A stretch of DNA of 64,000 bases from assembly GCF_002873335.1 (NCBI RefSeq), contig NZ_MCUW01000027.1, forward strand, positions 158,410-222,409, read 5' to 3'. The notes under the pieces are model-generated. The model did not search any database and was not told the DNA's origin. It saw only the letters and a list, made by a program, of their open reading frames with translations. This stretch comes from Vibrio sp. 10N.286.49.B1 (lineage in GTDB: Bacteria > Pseudomonadota > Gammaproteobacteria > Enterobacterales > Vibrionaceae). Positions 56,429 to 64,000 of the stretch are shown in pieces. Both the position numbers and the translations under genes were made by a program. Within the stretch, counting starts at the first letter, position 1. Each line of letters starts with the position of its first letter.

Positions 56429-57727
56429 ATGAAGTGGTCGTATAAGTTTCTTCTTACCATGGTGGTGTTCACGCTAATTATTATTGAGTCTTATCGGTTG
56501 TGGGGCGCGGAAAAGCAGCTCATTTTGTCCCCATACACTTTCGATTACGTGGCGACCAACGATAAGCAAGATGGAGGCAGCAGTACCTCATCCATCGACA
56601 TCAACTCCCAATCCGCGGTGCTGACGTGTGAGTTGATCCAGGGAAGCTATGAATGGCCTTATTGCGGTTTATCCGTGCACTTTAGTTCGGACTCGACGAA
56701 AGGTTGGGACTTGTCGAGCTATCATACGTTGGAGTTTGAGATTGCTTATGCTGCTCCTAAACCGAGTGAGGCCCCAACCGTTCGAATTTATCTACGTAAC
56801 TTTAATCCTGCGTATTCGAGCATCTCTGATGAGTACACGCATAAATATAACGGAATTACGGTCACACTCAGCGGTGAGAACGAGACGCTAGAGATCCCTC
56901 TCGATAATTTTCAAGTTATGTCATGGTGGCTAACCGATAATCACATTCCGATCGAATATAGTGCTCTAGAGCTAACGAACGTCAACAAATTTGAGGTCGC
57001 TACTGGCTCTGATGCTGCGCTCGGCAAGCACCAAATAACAGTGAAGTCGATTCGACTGAAAGGGCGCTACATAGAGGGCGAAACCTTATTTTTGTCATTA
57101 TTAGCATTTTGGATGGTATGCACCACTATTATCGTACTGATTGAATTTCGAAATAATAAACGCCAAGCGGATAAAGCACTCGCAAGAGAAGCCTACCTAG
57201 CCAGACTTAATGAAAAATTGCGTAATGAAAACATTAAGTTTTCACAGCTCGCGCATAAAGATCCACTTACCGGAATTCGTAATCGTCACGCTGTACGGGA
57301 ATGGTTAGTGAGTCAAAGTCAGCAGTTAAAAGACAGTAATGACGTTTTTTGCGTGCTGTTCGCTGATATTGATTTCTTTAAATCGGTGAATGATCAGTAT
57401 GGGCATGCCACTGGTGATGACATTTTACGAGAGTTCTCTTTAGTACTATCGAGCCTGATCCAGCCACAGGATAAACTCGTCAGATGGGGGGGAGAGGAGT
57501 TTGTGATATTTTGCCCAGACACGACCATAAAAGAAGCGGTGAGCCGTGCTGAAAAAATGCGCAGTTCCGTGACGAAGCATTTATGGATCCATGGTGACCC
57601 TATAACGTGCAGCATCGGTGTTGCTGACGTGAAAAATGGCGATATATCAGCGGCTATTGTGGCGGCGGACGATGCGCTGTATCAAGCCAAAATGAAAGGT
57701 CGTAATCGAGTCGTGTGTCGAGATTAG
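56429..57727 (+). CDS. Membrane diguanylate cyclase with periplasmic beta-sandwich sensor
   Basis: 432 residues. One N-terminal helix (about 6-24), a periplasmic beta-rich domain (about 30-215; WDLSSYHTLEFEI, PTVRIYLRNFNP, KHQITVKSIRLKG) like carbohydrate-binding jelly rolls, a second helix (about 222-240), a coiled coil and a GGDEF domain with GGEEF at 354-358. Active-site residues DIDFFKSVND are intact, so it should make c-di-GMP. The inhibitory site RxxD reads QPQD (345-348), missing the Arg, so product feedback is probably weak. It matches the position I recall for V. cholerae VC1185. The stop overlaps that of the next, convergent gene. Confidence 0.9.
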   Translation: MKWSYKFLLTMVVFTLIIIESYRLWGAEKQLILSPYTFDYVATNDKQDGGSSTSSIDINSQSAVLTCELIQGSYEWPYCGLSVHFSSDSTKGWDLSSYHTLEFEIAYAAPKPSEAPTVRIYLRNFNPAYSSISDEYTHKYNGITVTLSGENETLEIPLDNFQVMSWWLTDNHIPIEYSALELTNVNKFEVATGSDAALGKHQITVKSIRLKGRYIEGETLFLSLLAFWMVCTTIIVLIEFRNNKRQADKALAREAYLARLNEKLRNENIKFSQLAHKDPLTGIRNRHAVREWLVSQSQQLKDSNDVFCVLFADIDFFKSVNDQYGHATGDDILREFSLVLSSLIQPQDKLVRWGGEEFVIFCPDTTIKEAVSRAEKMRSSVTKHLWIHGDPITCSIGVADVKNGDISAAIVAADDALYQAKMKGRNRVVCRD

Positions 57728-58620
57728 CGATCATCAAAGGCGTGATTTTTTTCTGCTTGTTCTTTTGAATCAATAGATTTTTCAGACACGACTGGCGAAG
57801 TGGGCATGAGAGGGACGGTGGACGAGACCGGTTCAGAAGGCTCAATAGAAATTATAGGCTCGTTGGCTATAGACTCCATAGAACTTATAGGCTCACTAGA
57901 AGTTAAAGGCTCAACGGATAGCAGGGCTTCCTCGGAGATAATCGGCTCTTTAGGACCTAAAAACTTTGGCTGTGTATCCATAATATATAAGTCTAGAAAG
58001 GCCTTTGTTCTTGCGAATACTTCTCGTAAACGAATGGAATAACCGGATTTCGATGTCGGGCCAGACACAGCCAGGCATGTGGCATTGATATTGTAAGAGC
58101 GAGCAATAAACAATGCGCGTTCGCAATGGAATTTTTGCGTGATAATCAAAAAATCATCGGTATCAAAAATCTTCTTAGCTCTAACAATGGAGTCAAGAGT
58201 TCTAAAGCCGGCGTAGTCTAAGTGGATCGCTTGCTCTGGGATCTCGGCCCGAAGAAGGTCACGTTTCATTGTCCAAGGTTCGTTATACGAGCGATGGGCG
58301 TTGTCGCCGCTTAATAAAAAATGCGAGACTTTCCCTTCATTATACAGATCAATTGCCGCGTCAATTCGGTGCGCATAATACTCGTTGAGTGTCCGCCCTA
58401 AGTACTTACTTGTGCCTAAAACAACGCCAACTTGGACGTTATCAATCTCATCAATTGAGGTGAAAATGCGGTCTTGGGCTTGCCAGCTTACCCAGCGATC
58501 GATGGAAGCAACGAATATAATGAACAATATGACGGTATAACAGCCAATACGAAGCGCTCTCTTTAAAAAAGAGAGTAATGGTGAAGAGAGTAATGTTCCT
58601 TTGTTGTTTCTAAAGGTCAC
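57724..58620 (-). CDS. SanA/YdcF-type (DUF218) membrane protein with repetitive tail
   Basis: 298 residues from a GTG at 58620 whose first base is the last base of the upstream TAG stop (TAGTG); a TTG at 58647 would give 307. One membrane helix (about 24-42), then a DUF218 domain (about 60-210): VVLGTSKYLGRTLNEYY, FLLSGDN, RTLDSIVRAKKIF, ITQKFHCERALFIAR. SanA affects envelope permeability in E. coli. After about residue 220 the tail is Ser/Pro/Glu-rich, repeating EPIIS/EPISS-like units (about 60 residues), absent from ordinary SanA proteins. Translationally coupled to the DUF3392 gene; convergent with the cyclase gene. Confidence 0.85.
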   Translation of the reverse strand: MTFRNNKGTLLSSPLLSFLKRALRIGCYTVILFIIFVASIDRWVSWQAQDRIFTSIDEIDNVQVGVVLGTSKYLGRTLNEYYAHRIDAAIDLYNEGKVSHFLLSGDNAHRSYNEPWTMKRDLLRAEIPEQAIHLDYAGFRTLDSIVRAKKIFDTDDFLIITQKFHCERALFIARSYNINATCLAVSGPTSKSGYSIRLREVFARTKAFLDLYIMDTQPKFLGPKEPIISEEALLSVEPLTSSEPISSMESIANEPIISIEPSEPVSSTVPLMPTSPVVSEKSIDSKEQAEKNHAFDDR

Positions 58621-58943
58621 TAAATCTGACGATTCCTTTGAGCCCAAATCCCGATACTCACAAAACTAATAACGACGATGCTAAACATAAGCCCTGGTGC
58701 TAGGCCGGCTAAAAGCTGCTCTAACAGGGGGGTTACCTTAATGATGACAAGCCCGTACCCAAAAGCATTGACGATTATAAAGCAGACGGTGCGAATTATG
58801 AAATTAGTATTGCGAAGTAAATTCCTCAATAGGCGATTGATATCACCACCTAATACGACAAGTAAACAGGCAATAAGTGCCGTGGATATTTGTAAAAGGT
58901 AAGGATGAAGGCTTTGGCCGCCGGGCGCGAAGATATCGAACAT
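58620..58943 (-). CDS. DUF3392 membrane protein
   Basis: 107 residues with three predicted membrane helices (about 15-36, 48-70, 78-100). MFDIFAPGGQSLHPYLLQISTA is the typical start of the DUF3392 family, found mainly in Vibrionaceae and relatives. Function unknown. Its stop codon overlaps the start of the SanA-like gene, so the pair forms one operon, probably at the envelope. Confidence 0.82.
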   Translation of the reverse strand: MFDIFAPGGQSLHPYLLQISTALIACLLVVLGGDINRLLRNLLRNTNFIIRTVCFIIVNAFGYGLVIIKVTPLLEQLLAGLAPGLMFSIVVISFVSIGIWAQRNRQI

Positions 58944-58980
58944 AGTGGATTCTCAAAAGGATTAACGGGCTATTAAATAC

Positions 58981-59007
58981 AAAAAAGGCCCTTTCAAACA
59001 AGGGCCT
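58981..59007 (-). terminator. Rho-independent terminator of maeA
   Basis: On the minus strand AGGCCCTT (59007-59000), loop, AAGGGCCT (58993-58986) followed by T residues to 58981, 39 bases past the maeA stop. Confidence 0.92.
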
Positions 59008-59045
59008 ATCGATGAAATATCACTTAAGTGTGATTCGGATTCCGA

Positions 59046-60734
59046 TTAAAACGCCGAGCGTTTGTATTTACGGTAGACCGGTTGCCAGAAGTTTTCTTCA
59101 ATAGCGGCTCGTAGCGTGTCATCAGAGGTTTCTTTTGCTACGCCTTGCTCAATCGCCTTTTTAGCAACAGCAAAAGCAATACGCTTCGATACCAAATGAA
59201 TTTCTTCAAGGGGTGGCAATAACTGTCCAAACCCTTTTTGTGCGAGAGGTGAACATTCTGCAAGCGTACGGCTTGATTCCATGAGCATCTCATCAGTGAC
59301 GCGTGATGCTTGCGCAGCAAGTACACCTAACCCAATACCAGGGAAAATGTAGCTGTTGTTACACTGTGCGATTGGGTAGGTTTTGCCTTCTACAACAACC
59401 GGATCAAACGGACTGCCCGTTGCAACCAACGCTTGGCCATTCGTCCAGCGAAGAATGTCGTTTGGCGTTGCTTCAACGCGGCTGGTTGGGTTTGACAGAG
59501 GAAACACAATTGGGCGTTCGCAGTGCTTGTGCATCTCTTGAATGATCTCTTTACTGAAGAGGCCGGGCGCGCCAGACACACCAATAAGTATCGTTGGCTT
59601 ACCGTTTTTGATCACATCCTGTAATGAGAAGCCAGTGTTGTCACTTTCCCAATCCGCAGTTTGTGCGTGCTTTTGAACCAAACGTTGTTGGAAATCAAGA
59701 AGATTTTGCATGCCGTCTTGTAGTAAGCCCCAACGGTCAACCATGAAGACTTGTGAGCGTGCTTGCGCATCGCTAATTCCTTCAGATACCATTTGAGCGA
59801 CGATGGCTTCGGCAATGCCGCAACCCGCAGATCCTGCTCCTAGGAACGTAATACGCTGCTCAGACAACTTGCTGCCAGCCGCTTTACAAGCAGCAAGTAA
59901 TGAGCCAACCGTCACGGCTGCCGTACCTTGAATATCGTCGTTGAAGCAACAGATGCGATCCTTATAACGCTCGAGTAATGGCATCGCATTTTTTTGCGCG
60001 AAATCTTCGAATTGCACTAAAGCATCAGGCCAACGGCGTTGCACGGCTTGGATAAAATCTTCAACAAAAGCACGGTAATCGTCGCCCGTGATTCGAGGGT
60101 GTCGCCAACCCATATACATAGGGTCCGCGAGTCGTTGAGGGTTATTCGTCCCTACATCTAATACGATAGGAAGTGTATAAGCCGGGCTGATACCCCCACA
60201 CGCGGTATATAGCGCCAGTTTCCCAATAGGAATCCCCATACCGCCAATGCCTTGATCTCCCAACCCTAAAATACGTTCGCCATCGGTGACTACAATGACT
60301 TTGACATTGTGGTTACGAGCGTTGTTTAGCAAGTCGTCGATACGATCACGGTTCGGGTAAGAGATGAACAACCCACGGCCACGGCGGTAAATATTGGAAA
60401 AGTTTTCACACGCAGCCCCCACAGTCGGTGTATAGATGATTGGCATCATTTCCGAGATGTGGTTCTGAACTAAGCGATAAAAAAGTGTCTCGTTGGTATC
60501 TTGGATGTTACGCAGATAAATGTGCTTATCCATATCACTTTCAAAGCTGGTGTATTGCTTATACGCTCGGTCAACTTGCTCTTGAATGGTCTCAGTGGTT
60601 TCCGGCAGCAGTCCTTCTAAATTGAAAGACATGCGTTCTTCATTATTAAAAGCGCTGCCTTTGTTAAGAAGAGGAGTACTGAGTAGGGCTGGCCCTGCAT
60701 ATGGGATATAGAGCGGTCGTTTATTGTTGTTCAT
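59046..60734 (-). CDS. maeA: NAD-dependent malic enzyme
   Basis: 562 residues, matching MaeA/SfcA (565 in E. coli). Landmarks: [27 protein letters not shown] (catalytic region), FEDFAQKNA and [13 protein letters not shown] (metal ligands), and the NAD-binding [15 protein letters not shown]. No phosphotransacetylase domain, so not MaeB. It decarboxylates malate to pyruvate with NAD+ in the cytoplasm. The upstream region shared with the helicase gene contains TGTAATTAAG on the minus strand (about 60950), resembling half a HexR site; this is suggestive only. Confidence 0.95.
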   Translation of the reverse strand: MNNNKRPLYIPYAGPALLSTPLLNKGSAFNNEERMSFNLEGLLPETTETIQEQVDRAYKQYTSFESDMDKHIYLRNIQDTNETLFYRLVQNHISEMMPIIYTPTVGAACENFSNIYRRGRGLFISYPNRDRIDDLLNNARNHNVKVIVVTDGERILGLGDQGIGGMGIPIGKLALYTACGGISPAYTLPIVLDVGTNNPQRLADPMYMGWRHPRITGDDYRAFVEDFIQAVQRRWPDALVQFEDFAQKNAMPLLERYKDRICCFNDDIQGTAAVTVGSLLAACKAAGSKLSEQRITFLGAGSAGCGIAEAIVAQMVSEGISDAQARSQVFMVDRWGLLQDGMQNLLDFQQRLVQKHAQTADWESDNTGFSLQDVIKNGKPTILIGVSGAPGLFSKEIIQEMHKHCERPIVFPLSNPTSRVEATPNDILRWTNGQALVATGSPFDPVVVEGKTYPIAQCNNSYIFPGIGLGVLAAQASRVTDEMLMESSRTLAECSPLAQKGFGQLLPPLEEIHLVSKRIAFAVAKKAIEQGVAKETSDDTLRAAIEENFWQPVYRKYKRSAF

Positions 60735-60984
60735 GAGTTACCTGTTTGGGAACAGTGGAGATAAAGTTGAGCACGTTTTAGGCGCGTAATTTACCATAGT
60801 TTAGGGCATATCGCGATGACGTTTTGTTAACGATTTGTGTGGACTTCATCAACGGTAAATAATGCGCCTCGAATCCGGCATTAACCCCAGTTATAATCGA
60901 GTTTTGCGTTAAGTGCTTACTATTCACCTAACTGAATAATAGGGACTTAATTACATAATAATCCTCTAACAAAATAGTATTCAT

Positions 60985-63339
60985 ATGACCTCTTTGCCCA
61001 TCGATTATATTGAAGCTGAATTTAAACAACGCCTTACTCAACATCACTTAGTGGTGGAAGCTGAAACTGGGTCTGGAAAATCGACACGTTTGCCAATTTG
61101 GGCGATGGAGCAAGGGCGAGTGTTGGTGGTGGAACCACGCAGGATTGCTTGCACTTCACTGGCTGGGTTCATGGCGGAATCTTTACTAGAAAACGTCGGG
61201 CAACGTATTGGCTATGCGATTAAGTTGGAAAGTCGATACCAAGAATCATCTCAAGTTATATTTGTTACTCCAGGCGTGGCGTTGCGGTGGTTTGCCGATA
61301 ACCAACTATCGGCCTTTGATATTGTTATTATCGATGAGTTTCATGAACGCCGCTGGGACACAGACCTGCTGGTGGCTCTATTGAAGCAAACTCAGAGCCA
61401 TAAAACCGTGATTACTTCCGCGACGATTGAGGGTGAAAAACTTGCTGACTATTTTGGCGCAAAACGTCTTGTCGCGAAGGGGCGTAATTATGATGTGCAG
61501 ATCCAACACATAAGGTCAGACAGCAGACAGTTGCCCGATAGCCGCGAACTCGACGTTCGTATCAGACACGCAATCGCATCTTGCTGGGATGAATTAACCG
61601 GCGACGTGCTGGTTTTTCTTCCAGGGAGAAAAGAAATTCAGCAAGCAGTGTCTACATTGCGCACGTTCTCTGATCAGTATGATGTAATTCTCGCTCCACT
61701 TTATGCGGCGGTAACCGACAGTGAAAGGGTGCTGGCGATGACAGCGCAGAACAAGCGAAAAATTGTGTTAGCGACCAATATTGCTGAAACTTCTTTAACG
61801 ATTCCAAACATTGAATTGGTCATAGATTCTGGTTTGGAGCGCCGTAATGTGCAAAGAAATGGTCACACTACACTGATGCTTGGGCATATTTCAAAGGCCA
61901 GCGCGACGCAACGAAGTGGTCGAGCTGGTCGAGTGATGAATGGGCAGTGTATTCGGCTTTATGGAGAGCATGCTGCGCTTGATAGAGTGACACCGCCAGA
62001 GTTACAGCGTGAGTCGATTGTTGAACCGACATTGGCGGCAGCGACATGTGGATATTCGATACAAAATTTAAGCTTTATCGACGCGATTCCAAACAAGGCT
62101 CTCGAGCAAGCGCAGCAGCAATTGCGTGAACTCGGCGCACTTGATGACTCCGGTGTCACTTTACATGGGCGTCAGCTTTATCCATTACCCGTTGATACAA
62201 TTTATGCCGACCTTATTACTAAAATGCCGACCAAAGCACTCAAAGAAGCCATGATTGATTTGACGGCGGCACTGTGCGCAACCGGTAATCTATACCAGCT
62301 TGCTAGCAATGAAGAAGGGTTGGATTCATTGGGTAAGCAAGAGCCTGACGGGTGTGATGGTAATTTACTGGTGGGACTCGTAAGAGGGAAGATCTTTAAA
62401 GGGCTGATTGTTAATGAGGAAGGGCTGAAAGAAGCTCGAGGTCTATCACAACAAATGAGAGAGGTGTTCGAATTACCTTCTCTTGAGGTGGCGTCTCGAT
62501 ATGACCGATCCCAATGGTGTCTTGAGATGATAAACGCCAATAAAGATTTGTTGTTTGTTCGACGTAAACGCAGAAAAGAGGCGCTAGGAAACGGCAAGAT
62601 GGAGGTGTTACTTGGCCGACAGACTCGAATGAAGCCAACCTCTGAGGCGGCATTAGTACTCTCAATACATAGCCTACCGGGAAGAGGTGTCAAAGAGACA
62701 ATGAGTTTAGCGACAGTGGTAATACCTATTAGGTTATCGATGGTAGAAGCTGCTGGTGTTGGGCAGTGGTTAGCTAAAGAAACGGTCAATACTAAACAGG
62801 GCTTGAGAGGTATAGAAGAGCTGCGTTATGCGGGGCGGACCATTGCGACGCGCGAGCTTGATTTGGAGGAGGATACCGCTTTAGATGTGATCGTGCAGAC
62901 CATCGTTAAGGAGCAAGTGTTATGTGGTTTAGCTACTCGTATATCCGCTCAAATGCAGCATTGGAAACTTTATCTCGATCTAGGGTTGTCTGAATGCAAA
63001 AAGCCCACTGAAATACAGACGTTAGAAGAATGGTTAGCTGAGCAATTGATGGCATTGGGGGTCACATCGTTAAATGACCTTGAGCTATTAGATGTGGAAG
63101 ACTTTGTTTTTGATGGCATTCCAGATTGGGAATATGATGATTTCGCGCAAAAATACCCGCTCAAGATTCAACTGAGTGGTTTGTGGCTTACCGTCGCGTA
63201 TTTTGGGCGAAGTAAACTCGTGCAGATCAGCTTTGATTCAGGCAGCCGCAAGGGTGATCCGCTACGGAAAGAATTACCATCGTGGTCGGGGTGGAAGGTC
63301 CGTTACAAGAAAGCGAGTCGAGTGATTGACCTACGATAA
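60985..63339 (+). CDS. DExH-box helicase, HrpB-like
   Basis: 784 residues. Motifs in order: I ETGSGKST (about 28-35), Ia VVEPRRIA, II DEFHERRWDTDL (DEFH, as in HrpB), III TSATIEG, V VLATNIAETSLTIPN and VI QRSGRAGRV; then winged-helix and ratchet parts (about 345-440). The final 300 residues differ from the textbook HrpB C-terminal domain, and canonical hrpB sits elsewhere in Vibrio, so this may be a second, lineage-specific paralogue. An RNA remodelling role is expected from the family. It diverges from maeA. Confidence 0.85.
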   Translation: MTSLPIDYIEAEFKQRLTQHHLVVEAETGSGKSTRLPIWAMEQGRVLVVEPRRIACTSLAGFMAESLLENVGQRIGYAIKLESRYQESSQVIFVTPGVALRWFADNQLSAFDIVIIDEFHERRWDTDLLVALLKQTQSHKTVITSATIEGEKLADYFGAKRLVAKGRNYDVQIQHIRSDSRQLPDSRELDVRIRHAIASCWDELTGDVLVFLPGRKEIQQAVSTLRTFSDQYDVILAPLYAAVTDSERVLAMTAQNKRKIVLATNIAETSLTIPNIELVIDSGLERRNVQRNGHTTLMLGHISKASATQRSGRAGRVMNGQCIRLYGEHAALDRVTPPELQRESIVEPTLAAATCGYSIQNLSFIDAIPNKALEQAQQQLRELGALDDSGVTLHGRQLYPLPVDTIYADLITKMPTKALKEAMIDLTAALCATGNLYQLASNEEGLDSLGKQEPDGCDGNLLVGLVRGKIFKGLIVNEEGLKEARGLSQQMREVFELPSLEVASRYDRSQWCLEMINANKDLLFVRRKRRKEALGNGKMEVLLGRQTRMKPTSEAALVLSIHSLPGRGVKETMSLATVVIPIRLSMVEAAGVGQWLAKETVNTKQGLRGIEELRYAGRTIATRELDLEEDTALDVIVQTIVKEQVLCGLATRISAQMQHWKLYLDLGLSECKKPTEIQTLEEWLAEQLMALGVTSLNDLELLDVEDFVFDGIPDWEYDDFAQKYPLKIQLSGLWLTVAYFGRSKLVQISFDSGSRKGDPLRKELPSWSGWKVRYKKASRVIDLR

Positions 63340-63567
63340 GTTAACATATTTATCAATAAGCGGGTCTGAAAACGGTATGAGAAATCCGTTAATTAAGAGA
63401 ATACAAAGTGGTGAAGTTTTGTTCTTGAATTGTTATTAATTCGCTTTTTATATCACGTTTCATACGTCATTTGAGTAATAAAAGATGATTTTAATATATC
63501 CTATTGCTATATATAGAGTGATGAACAATAGTAGTAACTAGATAACATTCTGTAAGCTGGAGTGGCT

Positions 63568-63957
63568 ATGGTTGATAAGGTCATAACCGAAGTAGAATTT
63601 GACTATACGAGCTTTCTTGGAGCATCGTGTAATAAAAAATGGACGTTTCTAGAAGCATTGAGCTCGGTAGCGCCGGTGTTTGGCGAAGCATGGAAAGCCA
63701 GCACCAAAGATTCGTCAGACGTGGATTCTCGGTTATGGGATGAGGCTCTTAAAACGCTTTCGACACGTCAAAGTGATGAGTTGAATTTAATTCGGCTTAT
63801 TCGCCTGGCGCGTCAAGAAAATATTGAGTGTTTGAAGGTAGTGATGCCATATCCGCTTGATGACAATCAAATCGACGTCATCCAAAATAAAAGTCACGTG
63901 ACTATCATTTCTGATGGCACTGATGATGTCATCATTACCGTTGAGCAGTCACTATAG
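63568..63957 (+). CDS. Uncharacterised small acidic protein
   Basis: 129 residues from the ATG at 63568, five bases after GGAG; the frame opens with a GTG at 63562. There is no signal or membrane segment. Predicted alpha/beta mix, with a helix-rich middle (LIRLIRLARQENIECLKVVMPYPLDD) and a strand-rich end (HVTIISDGTDDVIITVEQSL). No family recognised. Stands alone downstream of the helicase gene, after 228 bases of AT-rich spacer. Confidence 0.78.
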   Translation: MVDKVITEVEFDYTSFLGASCNKKWTFLEALSSVAPVFGEAWKASTKDSSDVDSRLWDEALKTLSTRQSDELNLIRLIRLARQENIECLKVVMPYPLDDNQIDVIQNKSHVTIISDGTDDVIITVEQSL

Positions 63958-64000
63958 CTTGCAGCCTAAAGTACTGATATTTTAAACGAAGAGAGGAAGC

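Noticed and set aside
62202..62789. 195-codon minus-strand frame within the helicase gene
   Set aside because: Antisense to conserved helicase coding sequence, without a plausible start or family features.

Overview
The window reads as chromosome I-type DNA of a Vibrio or close Vibrionaceae relative. Roughly the right half (about 31.6-64 kb) is a conserved Vibrio housekeeping backbone: ybjL, grxA, an iron alcohol dehydrogenase, hexR, panP, lysO, an HDOD protein, tfoX, a kinase/receiver pair, serC, cydDC, trxB, a 2OG-dioxygenase plus class V aminotransferase pair, DUF2797, a GGDEF protein, maeA and a DExH helicase. From memory this order parallels the V. cholerae VC114x-VC118x stretch. GC looks mid-40s by eye. 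I saw no tRNA, rRNA, IS element or CRISPR array.

The left part (1 to about 28.9 kb) looks accessory and is devoted to building and exporting extracellular matrix. It begins with a DUF3131 gene cut by the window edge on the minus strand. A type I secretion ABC transporter and its membrane fusion protein follow, with a small zinc-ribbon membrane protein. Then come an exported amidohydrolase, a glutathione synthetase of the eukaryotic type, a 1479-residue RTX repeat protein (likely type I cargo) and an internally duplicated outer-membrane barrel. From 14.7 to 28.9 kb an eleven-gene same-strand cluster runs in this order: RsbU-like receiver-PP2C phosphatase, STAS protein, sugar-1-phosphate nucleotidyltransferase, RsbW-like kinase, GH2 lipoprotein, cellulose-synthase-like GT2, three tandem DUF3131 proteins, an exported helical-repeat protein and a cytoplasmic GT-A glycosyltransferase.

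I read this cluster as an exopolysaccharide system, probably mannose-related, with its own partner-switching regulator: the phosphatase acts on the STAS protein and the kinase opposes it. The polymer would be made by the GT2 synthase and handled at the envelope by GH2 and DUF3131 proteins. The RTX protein and its exporter would supply a protein component. This is the best candidate for an undescribed system in the window. Polymer identity, the target of the switch and the role of DUF3131 are inference.

Between the two halves, mpaA (murein peptide amidase) and an orphan OppA/MppA-type binding protein are divergently arranged and suggest murein-peptide recycling. In the backbone, the most interesting points are the overlapping dioxygenase/aminotransferase pair, a histidine kinase with a degenerate receiver and cyclic-nucleotide-binding domain, a diguanylate cyclase with no inhibitory-site arginine, and a 23-bp palindrome upstream of lysO.
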